DNA of 64,000 nt from Roseateles sp. XES5 (GTDB taxonomy: Bacteria; Pseudomonadota; Alphaproteobacteria; Rhizobiales; Rhizobiaceae): positions 1,595,501 through 1,659,500 of the forward strand of contig NZ_CP084752.1 of the NCBI RefSeq assembly GCF_020535545.1. The letters run 5' to 3'. The notes under the pieces were generated by a model, which had not been told where the DNA came from, ran no database searches, and saw only the letters and a list, made by a program, of their open reading frames with translations. Numbering within the stretch: the first letter of the stretch is position 1; each line of letters opens with the position of its first letter. The position numbers and the translations under genes are program-made. This document shows positions 40,844 through 51,055 of this stretch, in pieces.

Positions 40844-40869
40844 AAAAGCCCCGGCATGCCGGGGCTTTT
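40844..40869. terminator. Bidirectional intrinsic terminator between gpmA and dnaJ
   Basis: AAAA-GCCCCGGC-AT-GCCGGGGC-TTTT: an 18-base palindrome flanked by A4 and T4 runs, so it can act on both strands for the convergent gpmA and dnaJ genes. Confidence 0.92.
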
Positions 40870-40886
40870 CTTGTTTCGGGGACCGA

Positions 40887-42020
40887 TCAGCCCTCGAAGA
40901 ATTCCTTCATTCGCGCGAAGAAGCCGGCCGATTCCGGATTGTTGTCCTTCGAGGAGATTTCCTCGAATTCCTTCAGCAGTTCGCGCTGGCGCTTGGTGAG
41001 CTTCTGCGGCGTCTCGATCTGGATCTGGATATAGAGATCGCCGACCTGGCTGGAACGCAGCACCGGCATGCCCTTGCTCTTCAGGCGGAACTGCTTGCCG
41101 GCCTGGGTGCCTTCGGGAACCGAAACGCGCGACTTGGTGCCGTCGAGCGTCGCGACGTCGAAGGTGCCGCCAAGCGCCGCCGTCGTCATCGAGATCGGCA
41201 CGGTGCAATAGAGATCCGCCCCATCGCGCTGGAAGAATTCGTGAGGCTTGACCGACAGGAAGATGTAGAGGTCGCCCGCGGGGCCACCGCGAACACCTGC
41301 CTCGCCCTCGCCGGACAGGCGAATGCGCGTGCCGTCCTCGATCCCGGCCGGAATGTTGACCGACAGCGAGCGCTCTTCCGTGACGCGGCCATTGCCGTGG
41401 CACTTGGTGCAGGGATCGCTGATCGTCTGGCCGCGGCCATGACAGGTCGGGCAGGTGCGTTCGATGGAGAAGAAGCCCTGGGCGGCGCGTACGCGGCCCG
41501 ATCCCTGGCAGGTGGCGCAGGTCTTGGGGCTGGTGCCGGGCTTGGCGCCCGTGCCGGTGCAGACATCGCAGGTGATGGACGTCGGCACGCGGATCTGCGC
41601 GGTCTTGCCGGCGTAGGCCTCTTCCAGCGAGATTTCCATGTTGTAGCGAAGATCGCCGCCGCGCTCGCGCCCGCCGGAGGAGCGCCGCTGGCGCCCGCCG
41701 CCCATCATCTCGCCGAAGATGTCCTCGAAGATGTCGGAGAAGCCGCCGCCCTGGAAACCGCCGCCGCCGAAGCCGCCGCCACCCATGCCGCCCTGCTCGA
41801 AGGCGGCGTGGCCGTAACGATCATAGGCCGCGCGCTTCTGCGGGTCCTTGAGCGTCTCATAGGCCTCGTTGACGTCCTTGAACTTCTGCTCGGCGGAGGC
41901 ATCGCCCGGATTCTTGTCCGGGTGGTACTTCATCGCCATCTTGCGGAAGGCGCTCTTCAGCTCCTTCTCGTCGGCGGTCTTGGAGACACCCAGCGTCTCG
42001 TAAAAATCAGCTTTTGCCAT
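40887..42020 (-). CDS. dnaJ: Chaperone protein DnaJ
   Basis: A 377-residue type I Hsp40. It has a J-domain (residues 1-70) with 'YHPDKNPG', a Gly/Phe-rich linker (about 75-110), four zinc-binding CxxCxGxG-type repeats (about 145-210, e.g. 'CDVCTGTG', 'CATCQGSG', 'CPTCHGRG', 'CTKCHGNG') and C-terminal substrate-binding barrels. It delivers clients to DnaK. It looks normally rhizobial, unlike the core of the neighbouring DnaK. It lies 295 bases downstream of dnaK with a long hairpin between. Confidence 0.97.
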   Translation of the reverse strand: MAKADFYETLGVSKTADEKELKSAFRKMAMKYHPDKNPGDASAEQKFKDVNEAYETLKDPQKRAAYDRYGHAAFEQGGMGGGGFGGGGFQGGGFSDIFEDIFGEMMGGGRQRRSSGGRERGGDLRYNMEISLEEAYAGKTAQIRVPTSITCDVCTGTGAKPGTSPKTCATCQGSGRVRAAQGFFSIERTCPTCHGRGQTISDPCTKCHGNGRVTEERSLSVNIPAGIEDGTRIRLSGEGEAGVRGGPAGDLYIFLSVKPHEFFQRDGADLYCTVPISMTTAALGGTFDVATLDGTKSRVSVPEGTQAGKQFRLKSKGMPVLRSSQVGDLYIQIQIETPQKLTKRQRELLKEFEEISSKDNNPESAGFFARMKEFFEG

Positions 42021-42162
42021 TCGGGTTCACGTCCGTTTCGCGGGAACGGTCTTGTTATTGTGTATCGGGAAGCTTGCCGTCAGCCTGCGCAATATCTCTT
42101 CGCAGACCCGGATGCAAAACCGTTTTCACGATTCCGCCGGATTTGCCGTGATCTGCGCATGC

Positions 42163-42266
42163 GAAAAGGCGGAAGCCGGGCGAAGGGAAGGCCATGACAT
42201 CGTCACCGCGATAAACGGGAGTGATCATGGTGCCTTGTTTCCCTTCGCGCTGACTTCCGCCTTTTC
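42163..42266. other. Nested long inverted repeat in the dnaK-dnaJ spacer
   Basis: GAAAAGGCGGAAG (42163-42175) pairs with CTTCCGCCTTTTC (42254-42266), 13 bases perfect. Inside it GCGAAGGGAA (42180-42189) pairs with TTCCCTTCGC (42239-42248), 10 bases perfect. GGCCATGA further inside can pair with TCATGGTGCC. The RNA would form a 100-base stem with small bulges just upstream of dnaJ. It may be a processing or stability element, or a dispersed repeat. Confidence 0.65.
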
Positions 42267-42279
42267 ACGATCCGTTGCA

Positions 42280-42302
42280 CCGGCTGCGTCTGACGCAGCC
42301 GG
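42280..42302 (-). terminator. Hairpin after dnaK stop
   Basis: CCGGCTGCGTC-T-GACGCAGCCGG, 11-base perfect arms and a one-base centre, 14 bases after the dnaK stop codon. No U-run follows, so it may act as an attenuator or 3' stabiliser rather than a full terminator. Confidence 0.5.
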
Positions 42303-42315
42303 CATGTCAGGAGGT

Positions 42316-44235
<1,920 letters not shown>

Positions 44236-44592
44236 GTCATTCTCTCCTTCAAGCGAACTGCCGGAACCCATTCAGGCGTTCTTTTGGCAGCCCCTAATGG
44301 TATGGTCTTATCGAAAGCGCCGGACCGAACCGAAGCTTTGCGGGGTATATAAGGACGCCTCCAGACGACTGCAAGACATTGCCGCGCCGCAAAGCGCGCG
44401 AAAATCAGCGTGTCTGGAAGGAATTCATACACCGTCGCCCCAATCCGCAATCAACCGCAATCGGCCGCGCGATTCAAGGGATGGCTTGACGTTCTTGCCG
44501 GCCCTACGGAAGGAAATCGTCCCCAACCCGCAAAAGGCGACGTTTCGGCCTGACGTTCCGGGAAAAAGGATGGCGTCGCAGCGCTCGGCGCG
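44236..44592. other. Intergenic region upstream of dnaK (357 bases)
   Basis: This spacer lies between the dnaK start and the PBP stop. It holds the heat-shock promoter at 44347-44375 and a leader of about 105 bases before dnaK. Nothing convincing is seen in 44376-44592, apart from the end of the upstream PBP transcript. I see no coding potential. Confidence 0.6.
44347..44375 (-). promoter_or_regulatory. RpoH (sigma-32) heat-shock promoter of dnaK
   Basis: On the minus strand, CTTG (plus 44372-44375) is followed after 18 bases by CTTATAT (plus 44347-44353). This fits the alphaproteobacterial RpoH consensus CTTG-N17/18-CYTATNT exactly. Transcription would start about 105 bases before the dnaK ATG. 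Confidence 0.8.
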
Positions 44593-46824
44593 TCAGCCGC
44601 CGACGAGGAAGTCGAAGAGCGTCGTGCGGCGTGTGCCCGTCTCGCGTTCGCCGCCGACCTCTGCGGGCGGGATGAGGCCGTCGTCGAGGGGCGCCGCGCC
44701 CGTCTGGTCGCTTGCCACCGCCTCGCCATTGCCGGCCGGCCGCTCGTCGGTGCCGAGCGTGCGGGAGATGATGTCGAAGAGCTCGTCGCCGCCTTCCTGC
44801 GGCACCGGCTGGGTGCCGTCCAGCACCGGCTCGCCATTCGCCGTGCCGAAGAGCGGCGAGGGCGACAGGCCGGCATGGGCGGCGGTCATGAACTGGCTCC
44901 AGGCCTTGGCCGGAAGCCCGCCGCCCGTCACCTTCTTCATCGACTTGCCGTCGTCGTTGCCGAACCAGACGCCCGTCGTCAGGTTGCTCGTGTAGCCGAC
45001 GAAGAGCGCATCGCGGAAGGACTGCGTCGTGCCGGACTTGCCGGCGGCCTGCCAGCCGGGAATGCGGGCATTCTTGCCGGTACCCTCGGTGATGACGCGC
45101 ATCATCATGCCGTTCATCTGGGAAACGATGTTGGGCTCCAGCACGCGAGGCGGATTGTCGTAGGTGTTCTCGTAGAGCACCTTGCCGTCCGAGGTGGAGA
45201 TGCGACGGATGATGTGGGGCGTTGCCTTGTAGCCGCCGTTCATGAAGGGCGCATAGGCGGCCGTCAGCTCGACCAGCGCCACCTCCGAGGTGCCGAGCGC
45301 GATGGAGGCGTTCGACTGCAGTTCCGATTCGATGCCGAGCCGGCGGGCGAGCTTGATCACCTCGTCCGGGCCGACCTCCATGACGAGCTGGGCGGCGATG
45401 GTGTTCAGCGAATTGGCGAGCGCCGAGGCGAGCGTCACCTCGCCGCGGTATTTCTGGTCGTAGTTCTCCGGCGTCCATTTGCCGATCTTCACCGGCGCGT
45501 CGTTGCGCACCGAAAGCGGCGAACGACCAGCTTCCAGCGCCGCCGCATAGACGAAGGGCTTGAAGGCCGAGCCCGGCTGGCGCTTGGCCTTGGAGGCACG
45601 GTCGAACTGGCTTTCCGCATAGTCGCGCCCGCCGACGAGCGCGCGGATCGCGCCCGTGCCGTCGATGGAGACGAGCGCGGCCTGCGAAGCGTTCAGCTTC
45701 TCGCCTTCCTTGTCCAGCACGGCGGAGATCGCCTCGTCGGCCTTCTTCTCGAGATCGAGATCGATCGTCGTGTCGACAACGAGGTCTTCCTTGATGTCGC
45801 CGATCATGCCGGGAAGCTGGGCCATGACCATGTCGGCGGCATAGTGCTGCGCGCCGGACCAGTAGCTCTTGGCGCGGGCCGGCGTCTGCGACATCGCGGT
45901 CTTGATCTCGGTGTCGGTGACGTAGCCTTCCTCGCGCATGGCGCCGAGAACGACCTGGGCGCGCGCTTCCGCCGCTTCCGGATCTCGGGCGGGCGAAAGG
46001 CGCGAAGGCGCCTTGAGAAGACCGGCGAGCAGCGCGGCCTCGCCGAGGTTCACGTCACGGGCCGACTTGTTGAAATAGCGCCGCGACGCGGCTTCCACGC
46101 CGTAGGAATTGGAGCCGAAGAAGACGCGGTTGAGATACATCGCAAGGATCTGGTCCTTGGAATATTTATGCTCCAGCCACAGGGCGAGCAGCACTTCCTG
46201 CACCTTGCGCTCCAGCGTGCGCTCCGGCGAGAGGAACATGTTCTTGGCGAGCTGCTGCGTCAGCGTCGAGCCGCCCTGCACCATGCGGCCGGTGGTGATG
46301 TTGGTCAGCATGGCGCGGGCAAGGCCGAGCGGGTCGATGCCGAAATGCGAATAGAAGCGCCGGTCCTCGATGGCGATGACGGCCTGCGGGATATAGGGCG
46401 ACATGTTTTCCAGCGACAGCGCCTCGCCGCCAGTGAGACCGCGGTTGGCGATGGCGTCGCCGCTGACGGCGAGGATCTTGATGTTGGGTGGCCGGTCCGG
46501 GATCGACCAGCTCGTGGCGCTCGGCATGCGCGCGCCGTAGTAGAGCACGAGGCCGCCGACGCCGATGGCGCCCCAGATGCCGAGCACGACACACCAGTAG
46601 ACGAGCCTGCGGAAGAGGCCGAAAATGCCGCCGGACGGTTCCCGGCGCCGAGCGGAGGCGCCGCGCCGCGGCCGCTCGGCCTTCGGCGGCTTGCCGCGGC
46701 CCTTGCGGCCCCCGCCGCCGGCAACACGATCACCCGCGCCGACGTGGAAGTCGTCGTCGTCTTCGCGTCCTCCCGATGCCTGGAAGGACGGTTCGATGCG
46801 CTGGGATTTTCGATTGGCTGCCAT
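44593..46824 (-). CDS. Class A penicillin-binding protein (PBP1 family)
   Basis: A 743-residue bifunctional peptidoglycan synthase. The cytoplasmic N-terminus is charged, with a Gly/Arg/Pro-rich stretch (about 20-65), then a membrane helix (73-97). The GT51 domain has 'EDRRFYSHFGIDPLGLA' (Glu153) and 'GGSTLTQQLAKN' (184-195). The transpeptidase has the acylated Ser419 in 'GSAFKPF', 'SLN' at 472-474 and 'KSGTT' at 596. It polymerises and cross-links glycan strands in the periplasm. It stands alone. A TGAACGCGCGTTCA palindrome lies 80 bases upstream. Confidence 0.93.
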   Translation of the reverse strand: MAANRKSQRIEPSFQASGGREDDDDFHVGAGDRVAGGGGRKGRGKPPKAERPRRGASARRREPSGGIFGLFRRLVYWCVVLGIWGAIGVGGLVLYYGARMPSATSWSIPDRPPNIKILAVSGDAIANRGLTGGEALSLENMSPYIPQAVIAIEDRRFYSHFGIDPLGLARAMLTNITTGRMVQGGSTLTQQLAKNMFLSPERTLERKVQEVLLALWLEHKYSKDQILAMYLNRVFFGSNSYGVEAASRRYFNKSARDVNLGEAALLAGLLKAPSRLSPARDPEAAEARAQVVLGAMREEGYVTDTEIKTAMSQTPARAKSYWSGAQHYAADMVMAQLPGMIGDIKEDLVVDTTIDLDLEKKADEAISAVLDKEGEKLNASQAALVSIDGTGAIRALVGGRDYAESQFDRASKAKRQPGSAFKPFVYAAALEAGRSPLSVRNDAPVKIGKWTPENYDQKYRGEVTLASALANSLNTIAAQLVMEVGPDEVIKLARRLGIESELQSNASIALGTSEVALVELTAAYAPFMNGGYKATPHIIRRISTSDGKVLYENTYDNPPRVLEPNIVSQMNGMMMRVITEGTGKNARIPGWQAAGKSGTTQSFRDALFVGYTSNLTTGVWFGNDDGKSMKKVTGGGLPAKAWSQFMTAAHAGLSPSPLFGTANGEPVLDGTQPVPQEGGDELFDIISRTLGTDERPAGNGEAVASDQTGAAPLDDGLIPPAEVGGERETGTRRTTLFDFLVGG

Positions 46825-46903
46825 AAGCGGTCGGTTGTGCCCTCGGAACGTTGCCGTCCGTTGAACTTTAAATGCGGCGATTTAAGGGGTGGTTAAGAAG
46901 CGG

Positions 46904-46917
46904 TGAACGCGCGTTCA
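46904..46917. promoter_or_regulatory. Palindrome upstream of the PBP gene
   Basis: TGAACGCGCGTTCA, a 14-base perfect palindrome about 80 bases before the PBP start. It resembles an operator half-site arrangement, but I cannot name the regulator. Confidence 0.3.
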
Positions 46918-46954
46918 TGCCTTTAGCGACAAGGCGCCCGACCCGGGAAGAGAT

Positions 46955-46976
46955 CGGGCGGCCCGTGAGCCGCCCG
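46955..46976 (-). terminator. Terminator hairpin after the BA14K gene
   Basis: CGGGCGGC (46955-46962) and GCCGCCCG (46969-46976) with a 6-base loop, 12 bases after the stop. On the minus strand it is followed by GATCTCTTCC, only moderately T-rich. Confidence 0.5.
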
Positions 46977-46987
46977 AAAGACCTGTT

Positions 46988-47419
46988 TCAATAATAGGGC
47001 GAGAGGCATTCGCGCCGCGGGCCGTAGTTGGGCTGGTAGGTGTTGTCATAGGCGCGGTACGAGCGGTAGCGCGCATAGCACCAGTCGGTGTGGCGCGGAT
47101 TGATGCCCTCGTAGCGCGGCTCAGCATAGCCGTCATTGGCGATCGCGCCGCCGATGATCGCGCCCGCGCCGAAGGCCGCCAGCGGATACCACCAGCCGTC
47201 CGAGTGGCGGCGATAGCCACGGCGCTCGTGACGGTAGCCGCGATGGCCGTTATGCCAGCCGCGACGTTCGCGATAATACTGCACCTGCTCGACGTTGGAG
47301 GTCTGAGAAACGCCGGCGTTCGGCAGCGGCATGGCGAAAGCCGGCGCTGCGACGAAGGTCGTGGCGAACATGGCGGCGGCCAGGGCGGCGGAAAGGCCGG
47401 TCTTGATCGTTGTCTTCAT
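46988..47419 (-). CDS. BA14K-family secreted protein
   Basis: A 143-residue protein with a signal peptide (cleavage near 'AAPAFAMP', residue 29). A Tyr/Arg/His-rich middle and one hydrophobic glycine-rich segment (about 82-96) follow. The C-terminal BA14K domain is 'HTDWCYARYRSYRAYDNTYQ', then 'RRECLSPYY'. The family is named after a Brucella 14-kDa immunoreactive antigen and is common in Rhizobiales; its function is unknown. GGGAG precedes the ATG. A palindrome at 47438-47454 lies in the leader. Confidence 0.9.
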   Translation of the reverse strand: MKTTIKTGLSAALAAAMFATTFVAAPAFAMPLPNAGVSQTSNVEQVQYYRERRGWHNGHRGYRHERRGYRRHSDGWWYPLAAFGAGAIIGGAIANDGYAEPRYEGINPRHTDWCYARYRSYRAYDNTYQPNYGPRRECLSPYY

Positions 47420-47437
47420 GTCGGTCTCCCTTGGATG

Positions 47438-47454
47438 TCACTGTTTTACAGTGA
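47438..47454. promoter_or_regulatory. Palindrome in the BA14K leader
   Basis: TCACTGT-TTT-ACAGTGA, 7-base perfect arms, 18 bases upstream of the BA14K start codon. It could be an operator or an RNA hairpin near the ribosome binding site. Confidence 0.4.
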
Positions 47455-47519
47455 ACTAGACGGATCATAGCATGAAAGAATTCGCCTGAACCGTGCATGA
47501 ACCGAAACCATCTGTGGTT

Positions 47520-48467
47520 TCAGTCCTCGCCGCCGCTCGCCCGGGCGATGAAACGCGACCGCTCGTAGATCAGGATCACCACCAGCGCCATGATGAAGGG
47601 GACGATGAGGTAGAACAGGCGGAAGACGGCAAGCGCGGCCAGCACCGCCGCGGGATCCATATCCGGCAGGCCGGCGATGAAGACGAGTTCCAGCACGCCG
47701 ATGCCGCCCGGCGCATGCGAAAGCAGCGCGACCGAGAAGGAGGCGAGGAAGATGCCGAGCACGACGAAATAGCCGGGATTGCCCCCTGTCGGTAGCACGA
47801 AATAGATGATCGCCGCCGCGCCGATCAGTTCGATGGGCGCGATGACGAGCTGGCGGAAGACCAGCGAGGGCTTCGGATATTCCAGCTTCAGCCAGCGCGT
47901 ATTGACCGGCTTGAAGCCGACAAGGCTGCCGATGACGTAAAGCGCCACCAGCGCCAGGATGACGAAGCCGGTGGAGAGCGCCGCCTCGATGGGCAGGAAA
48001 TTGGAAAATCGCCCGATGATCTCGGGCTCCAGCACCAGCACGAAGCCGAACAGCATGACGGTGCCGAGCGCGAAGGTGAAGGAGCAGAAGGCAACGAGAA
48101 GCCCGACCTCCGATCCCGTCAGCCCTTTCGACGTGTAGGCCCGGTAGCGCACGAGCGCCCCGGAGAAGACCGAGGCGCCGATGTTGTGCGACAAGGCATA
48201 GGTGGTGAAGGAGGTGAGGGTGATGAACCACAGCGAGATGCGGTGGCCGAGATGTTCGAGCGCCAGGTGATCGTAGGCCGCGAGCGCCGCATAGGCCAGA
48301 AGCGTGGCGAGGCAGGCAAGGACCCAGCCGGAGACAGGAATGGCGTGCAGGCTCGCCACGAACTCGTCGAGCGAAAGGCCGCGCAGGTCCCTGTAGAGGA
48401 TATAGACCGACAGGGCGATGGCGATGGTACTGACGAGCGGCCAGAAGAACTTCCTGAGCCGCTTCAT
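47520..48467 (-). CDS. YbhN/UPF0104-family membrane protein (LPG synthase flippase-like)
   Basis: A 315-residue inner-membrane protein with about eight helices, homologous to the membrane half of lysylphosphatidylglycerol synthase MprF. Conserved features are 'TSFTTYALSHNIGASVFSGA', 'RYRAYTSKGL' and 'LSHAPGGIGVLELVFI'. The soluble aminoacyl-transferase half is absent, so a lipid flippase or scaffold role is more likely than synthesis. It lies 200 bases downstream of an M20 peptidase gene in the same direction. Confidence 0.82.
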   Translation of the reverse strand: MKRLRKFFWPLVSTIAIALSVYILYRDLRGLSLDEFVASLHAIPVSGWVLACLATLLAYAALAAYDHLALEHLGHRISLWFITLTSFTTYALSHNIGASVFSGALVRYRAYTSKGLTGSEVGLLVAFCSFTFALGTVMLFGFVLVLEPEIIGRFSNFLPIEAALSTGFVILALVALYVIGSLVGFKPVNTRWLKLEYPKPSLVFRQLVIAPIELIGAAAIIYFVLPTGGNPGYFVVLGIFLASFSVALLSHAPGGIGVLELVFIAGLPDMDPAAVLAALAVFRLFYLIVPFIMALVVILIYERSRFIARASGGED

Positions 48468-48667
48468 CCTGCCTTGCCCCCGGTTTCCAGCGCATCGCCG
48501 CCCGAGCAGCAGAAATCCTTCGCGTTCCGTCCTGGCGCCATCCTTGCCCTTTCCCCATCGTGCAGGCCTGTCGTCGCCTTGCGGCGTGCGGCCCTTGTCG
48601 TTGATCAGTTGGCCAGCATTTCCGTTCTTCGCGGTTAATGCCGGCCAACATCGTCATCACATCTGCG

Positions 48668-50059
48668 TCAGCGCGCCGCGAGCGCAGCGAGGATCCGCAC
48701 CCAGGAGCGGATGCCCTTCTCGAAGGAGCGCAGCTCGTATTTCTCGTTCGGCGAATGGATGCGGTCGTCCGACAGCGCGAAGCCGACGAGCAGGGATTCC
48801 ATGCCGAGCATCTTCTGGAAATCGCCGACGATCGGGATCGAGCCGCCCATGCCGATGACGACCGCGGGCTTGGGCCATTCGTCCGACAGCGCGGACTTGG
48901 CCTTGTTCAGGAGGTCCGAATCGTAGGGAAGCTGGATCGCCGGCGAGCCGCCATGGGCGTGGAAGGCCACCGAGCAGTCCGCCGGGATCTTGGCGCGCAC
49001 ATAGGCGCGGAACGCATCGCGGATCCTGGCCGGGTCCTGCTTGCCGACGAGGCGGAAGGAGACCTTGGCCGAGGCTTCCGCCGCGATGACCGTCTTGAAG
49101 CCCTCGCCCGTATAGCCGCCGGTGATGCCGTTGATCTCGGCCGTCGGACGCGCCCAGGTGAGTTCCAGCACGGAGCGGCCCTTTTCGCCCGAGGGGATCG
49201 ACAGGCCGATCTCGCCGAGGAAGCTTTCCGCCGTCTTGCCGAGCGTTTCCCAGGCCGCCTTGATCTGCGTCGGGGTCTCTTCCACGCCGTCATAGAAGCC
49301 ATCGAGCGTCACGCGGCCGGTCTCGTCATGCAGGCCGGCGAGGATGTCGGTGAGGATGTGGATGGGGTTGGCCGCGGCGCCGCCGAAATAGCCGGAATGC
49401 AGGTCGCGGTCCGCCGCCTTGACGATGACTTCTTCACCGACGAGGCCGCGCAGGCCCGCCGAGATCGCCGGCGTGTCGCCGTCCCACATGCTGGTATCGC
49501 AGACGAGCGCGAAATCGGCCGTCAATTCCGCGGCGTTGGCCTCGAGGAAGGGCTTCAGCGACGGCGAGCCGGATTCCTCCTCGCCCTCGAACAGGATGGT
49601 GACACGGCAGGGCAGCGCGCCGACCGTTTCCTTGTAGGCACGGCAGGCTTCCACGAAGGTAAGCAGCTGGCCCTTGTCGTCGGAGGTGCCGCGGCCGGTG
49701 ATGATGCGGCGGCCGCCCTCAACCTCGCGCACGGCGGGCTCGAAGGGATCGTTGTCCCACAGGTTCAGCGGGTCGACCGGCTGGACGTCGTAGTGACCGT
49801 AGAACAGGACATGCGGCGCGTCAGGCCGGGCGCCGTCGTGATGGGCCACGACCATCGGATGGCCGGGCGTGTCGCGCACCGTGGCGTTGAAGCCGAGCGA
49901 GCGCAGTTCCGCGACCAGCCACTCCGCCGCGCGGCGGCACTCCGCCTTGAAGGCCGGATCGGTGGAGATGGACTTGATGCGCACCAGCTCGAACAGGCGT
50001 TCGAGGCTGGCCGGAATATCGGCGCTGGCGCGGTCGAGGACGGGGAGAATATTGGTCAT
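48668..50059 (-). CDS. M20-family dipeptidase/metallopeptidase
   Basis: A 463-residue di-zinc peptidase of the ArgE/DapE/CPG2 superfamily. Metal and catalytic motifs are 'VLFYGHYDVQPVDP' (His and Asp), 'GRGTSDDKGQLLTFVEA' (bridging Asp), 'ILFEGEEESGSPSL' (catalytic Glu pair) and 'DRIHSPNEKYELR' (last His). The dimerisation lid domain lies in the middle. It resembles cytoplasmic Xaa-His-type dipeptidases; substrate not determined. The ATG at 50059 has AGGGATT upstream. Confidence 0.9.
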   Translation of the reverse strand: MTNILPVLDRASADIPASLERLFELVRIKSISTDPAFKAECRRAAEWLVAELRSLGFNATVRDTPGHPMVVAHHDGARPDAPHVLFYGHYDVQPVDPLNLWDNDPFEPAVREVEGGRRIITGRGTSDDKGQLLTFVEACRAYKETVGALPCRVTILFEGEEESGSPSLKPFLEANAAELTADFALVCDTSMWDGDTPAISAGLRGLVGEEVIVKAADRDLHSGYFGGAAANPIHILTDILAGLHDETGRVTLDGFYDGVEETPTQIKAAWETLGKTAESFLGEIGLSIPSGEKGRSVLELTWARPTAEINGITGGYTGEGFKTVIAAEASAKVSFRLVGKQDPARIRDAFRAYVRAKIPADCSVAFHAHGGSPAIQLPYDSDLLNKAKSALSDEWPKPAVVIGMGGSIPIVGDFQKMLGMESLLVGFALSDDRIHSPNEKYELRSFEKGIRSWVRILAALAAR

Positions 50060-50198
50060 GGTCGAATCCCTAAAGCCTGCTGCGCCAGGACGCGGGACGC
50101 GGCCTTGCGATGGCAACAGGCACAAATCAGAAGCACTGCGGCGCGACATTAGACCGATCGTGTCGGCGAGAGCAAATCCTCTGACGGCTTTGCGACGC

Positions 50199-50639
50199 TC
50201 AGACGCGCGGGTCGCGTCCGAGATTGGCGAGCGCCATGCGCATATATTCCAGAACCAGTTCCCGCTCGAAACGGCGGAAGCCCTGGAACAGCGCCTCTTC
50301 CGTCGCGGAGGCGGCCGTCAGCGCCGTCTCGCGCAGGCTCCTGCCGCGCGTCGTGAGAAAGACGAGCTGGGCGCGTTTGTCCTTGGGATGGCGGCGCCGG
50401 GAGATGAGGCCGTCCCGCTCCATGCGGGAGAGGGTGTTGGCCATGGTGGCCTGTTCGATATCGAGCCGATCGAGCAATTCGCGCTGGGTGAGACCGTCGC
50501 CGCTCCACAATTCCAGCAGCACGGGGAACTGGCCGGGCGCAAAGCCGGCTCCATCCGCCCGCGCCTGAAGTGCGCGGGACGCCGCCTTCGCCAGGAGATT
50601 GGCGAGGTATGCCACCGACTCCTTCCGGTCAAAGTCCAT
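50199..50639 (-). CDS. MarR-family transcriptional regulator
   Basis: A 146-residue winged-helix protein ('LTQRELLDRLDIEQATMANT', then 'DKRAQLVFLTTRGRSL' as the wing). It is presumably a dimeric repressor. It has no divergent partner; the nearest genes are the M20 peptidase downstream and polA upstream on the other strand, so its target is unclear. I chose the ATG at 50639. A TTG start at 50675 would add 12 residues; neither has a strong ribosome binding site. Confidence 0.8.
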   Translation of the reverse strand: MDFDRKESVAYLANLLAKAASRALQARADGAGFAPGQFPVLLELWSGDGLTQRELLDRLDIEQATMANTLSRMERDGLISRRRHPKDKRAQLVFLTTRGRSLRETALTAASATEEALFQGFRRFERELVLEYMRMALANLGRDPRV

Positions 50640-50678
50640 GGAGGGAAGGCTATGCCGGTTCGCGGCGGAAGACAATCA

Positions 50679-50711
50679 GGGATCGGGCAGGGATCGGGCG
50701 GGGATCGGAAG
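50679..50711. repeat. Three tandem 11-base repeats
   Basis: GGGATCGGGCA, GGGATCGGGCG and GGGATCGGAAG follow one another directly. They lie in the promoter region of the MarR-like gene and could be a regulator site array or a slippage-prone microsatellite. Confidence 0.6.
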
Positions 50712-50795
50712 CATGGATCGCAGGCGATGCATCGCCCGGAATGAAAGAAGCCGCCGGCGACAGGAGGCTTGTCGCGGCAGCTTCTTCCGAATTAT

Positions 50796-50832
50796 GGACA
50801 AAGGCCCGGAGAGGGGGATAAGGCCTTTGTCC
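50796..50832. other. Strong inverted repeat upstream of polA
   Basis: GGACAAAGGCC (50796-50806) and GGCCTTTGTCC (50822-50832), 11 bases perfect, with a 15-base purine-rich loop. No T-run follows on either strand. It is a candidate small-RNA or attenuator stem. Confidence 0.5.
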
Positions 50833-51055
50833 TCAGTCTGGCGCGGCGGGGGACAGGCCGTATGCCAGACAGCGGCTTGATCAGGTGCCGATGAGGAATA
50901 TTTGTGTGTCCGAATGTGGCTTTTCAAGGGATTCAAGCCGCCCGGAAAATTACAAATTGGTAACGTTCGCGTGAGGCTTTGCGGGGCCTTGAAAGGCCCT
51001 GCCGGGCGCAATGAACGATGGACGCGGCAGGCCGCCCGCGCTATCCATTCACCCC

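Larger units (their letters stand above)
50640..51055. other. Intergenic region between marR-like gene and polA (416 bases)
   Basis: Shared upstream region of two divergent genes. It contains three tandem copies of an 11-base unit (50679-50711), a strong hairpin (50796-50832) and a weaker hairpin GGGCCTT-GA-AAGGCCC (50984-50999) about 60 bases before polA. I see no credible coding frame and no recognised RNA. Confidence 0.55.

Noticed and set aside
41640..41790. Repetitive GCC/GCCGCC-rich tract.
   Set aside because: It is the codon repetition of the DnaJ Gly/Phe-rich linker, not an independent repeat.
46620..46760. Compositionally biased run in the PBP gene.
   Set aside because: It encodes the Gly/Arg/Pro-rich cytoplasmic N-terminus normal for class A PBPs in this group.
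47520..48467. Reading the YbhN-like protein as a full lysylphosphatidylglycerol synthase.
   Set aside because: Only the membrane half is present; the aminoacyl-transferase domain is missing here and in the neighbouring genes.
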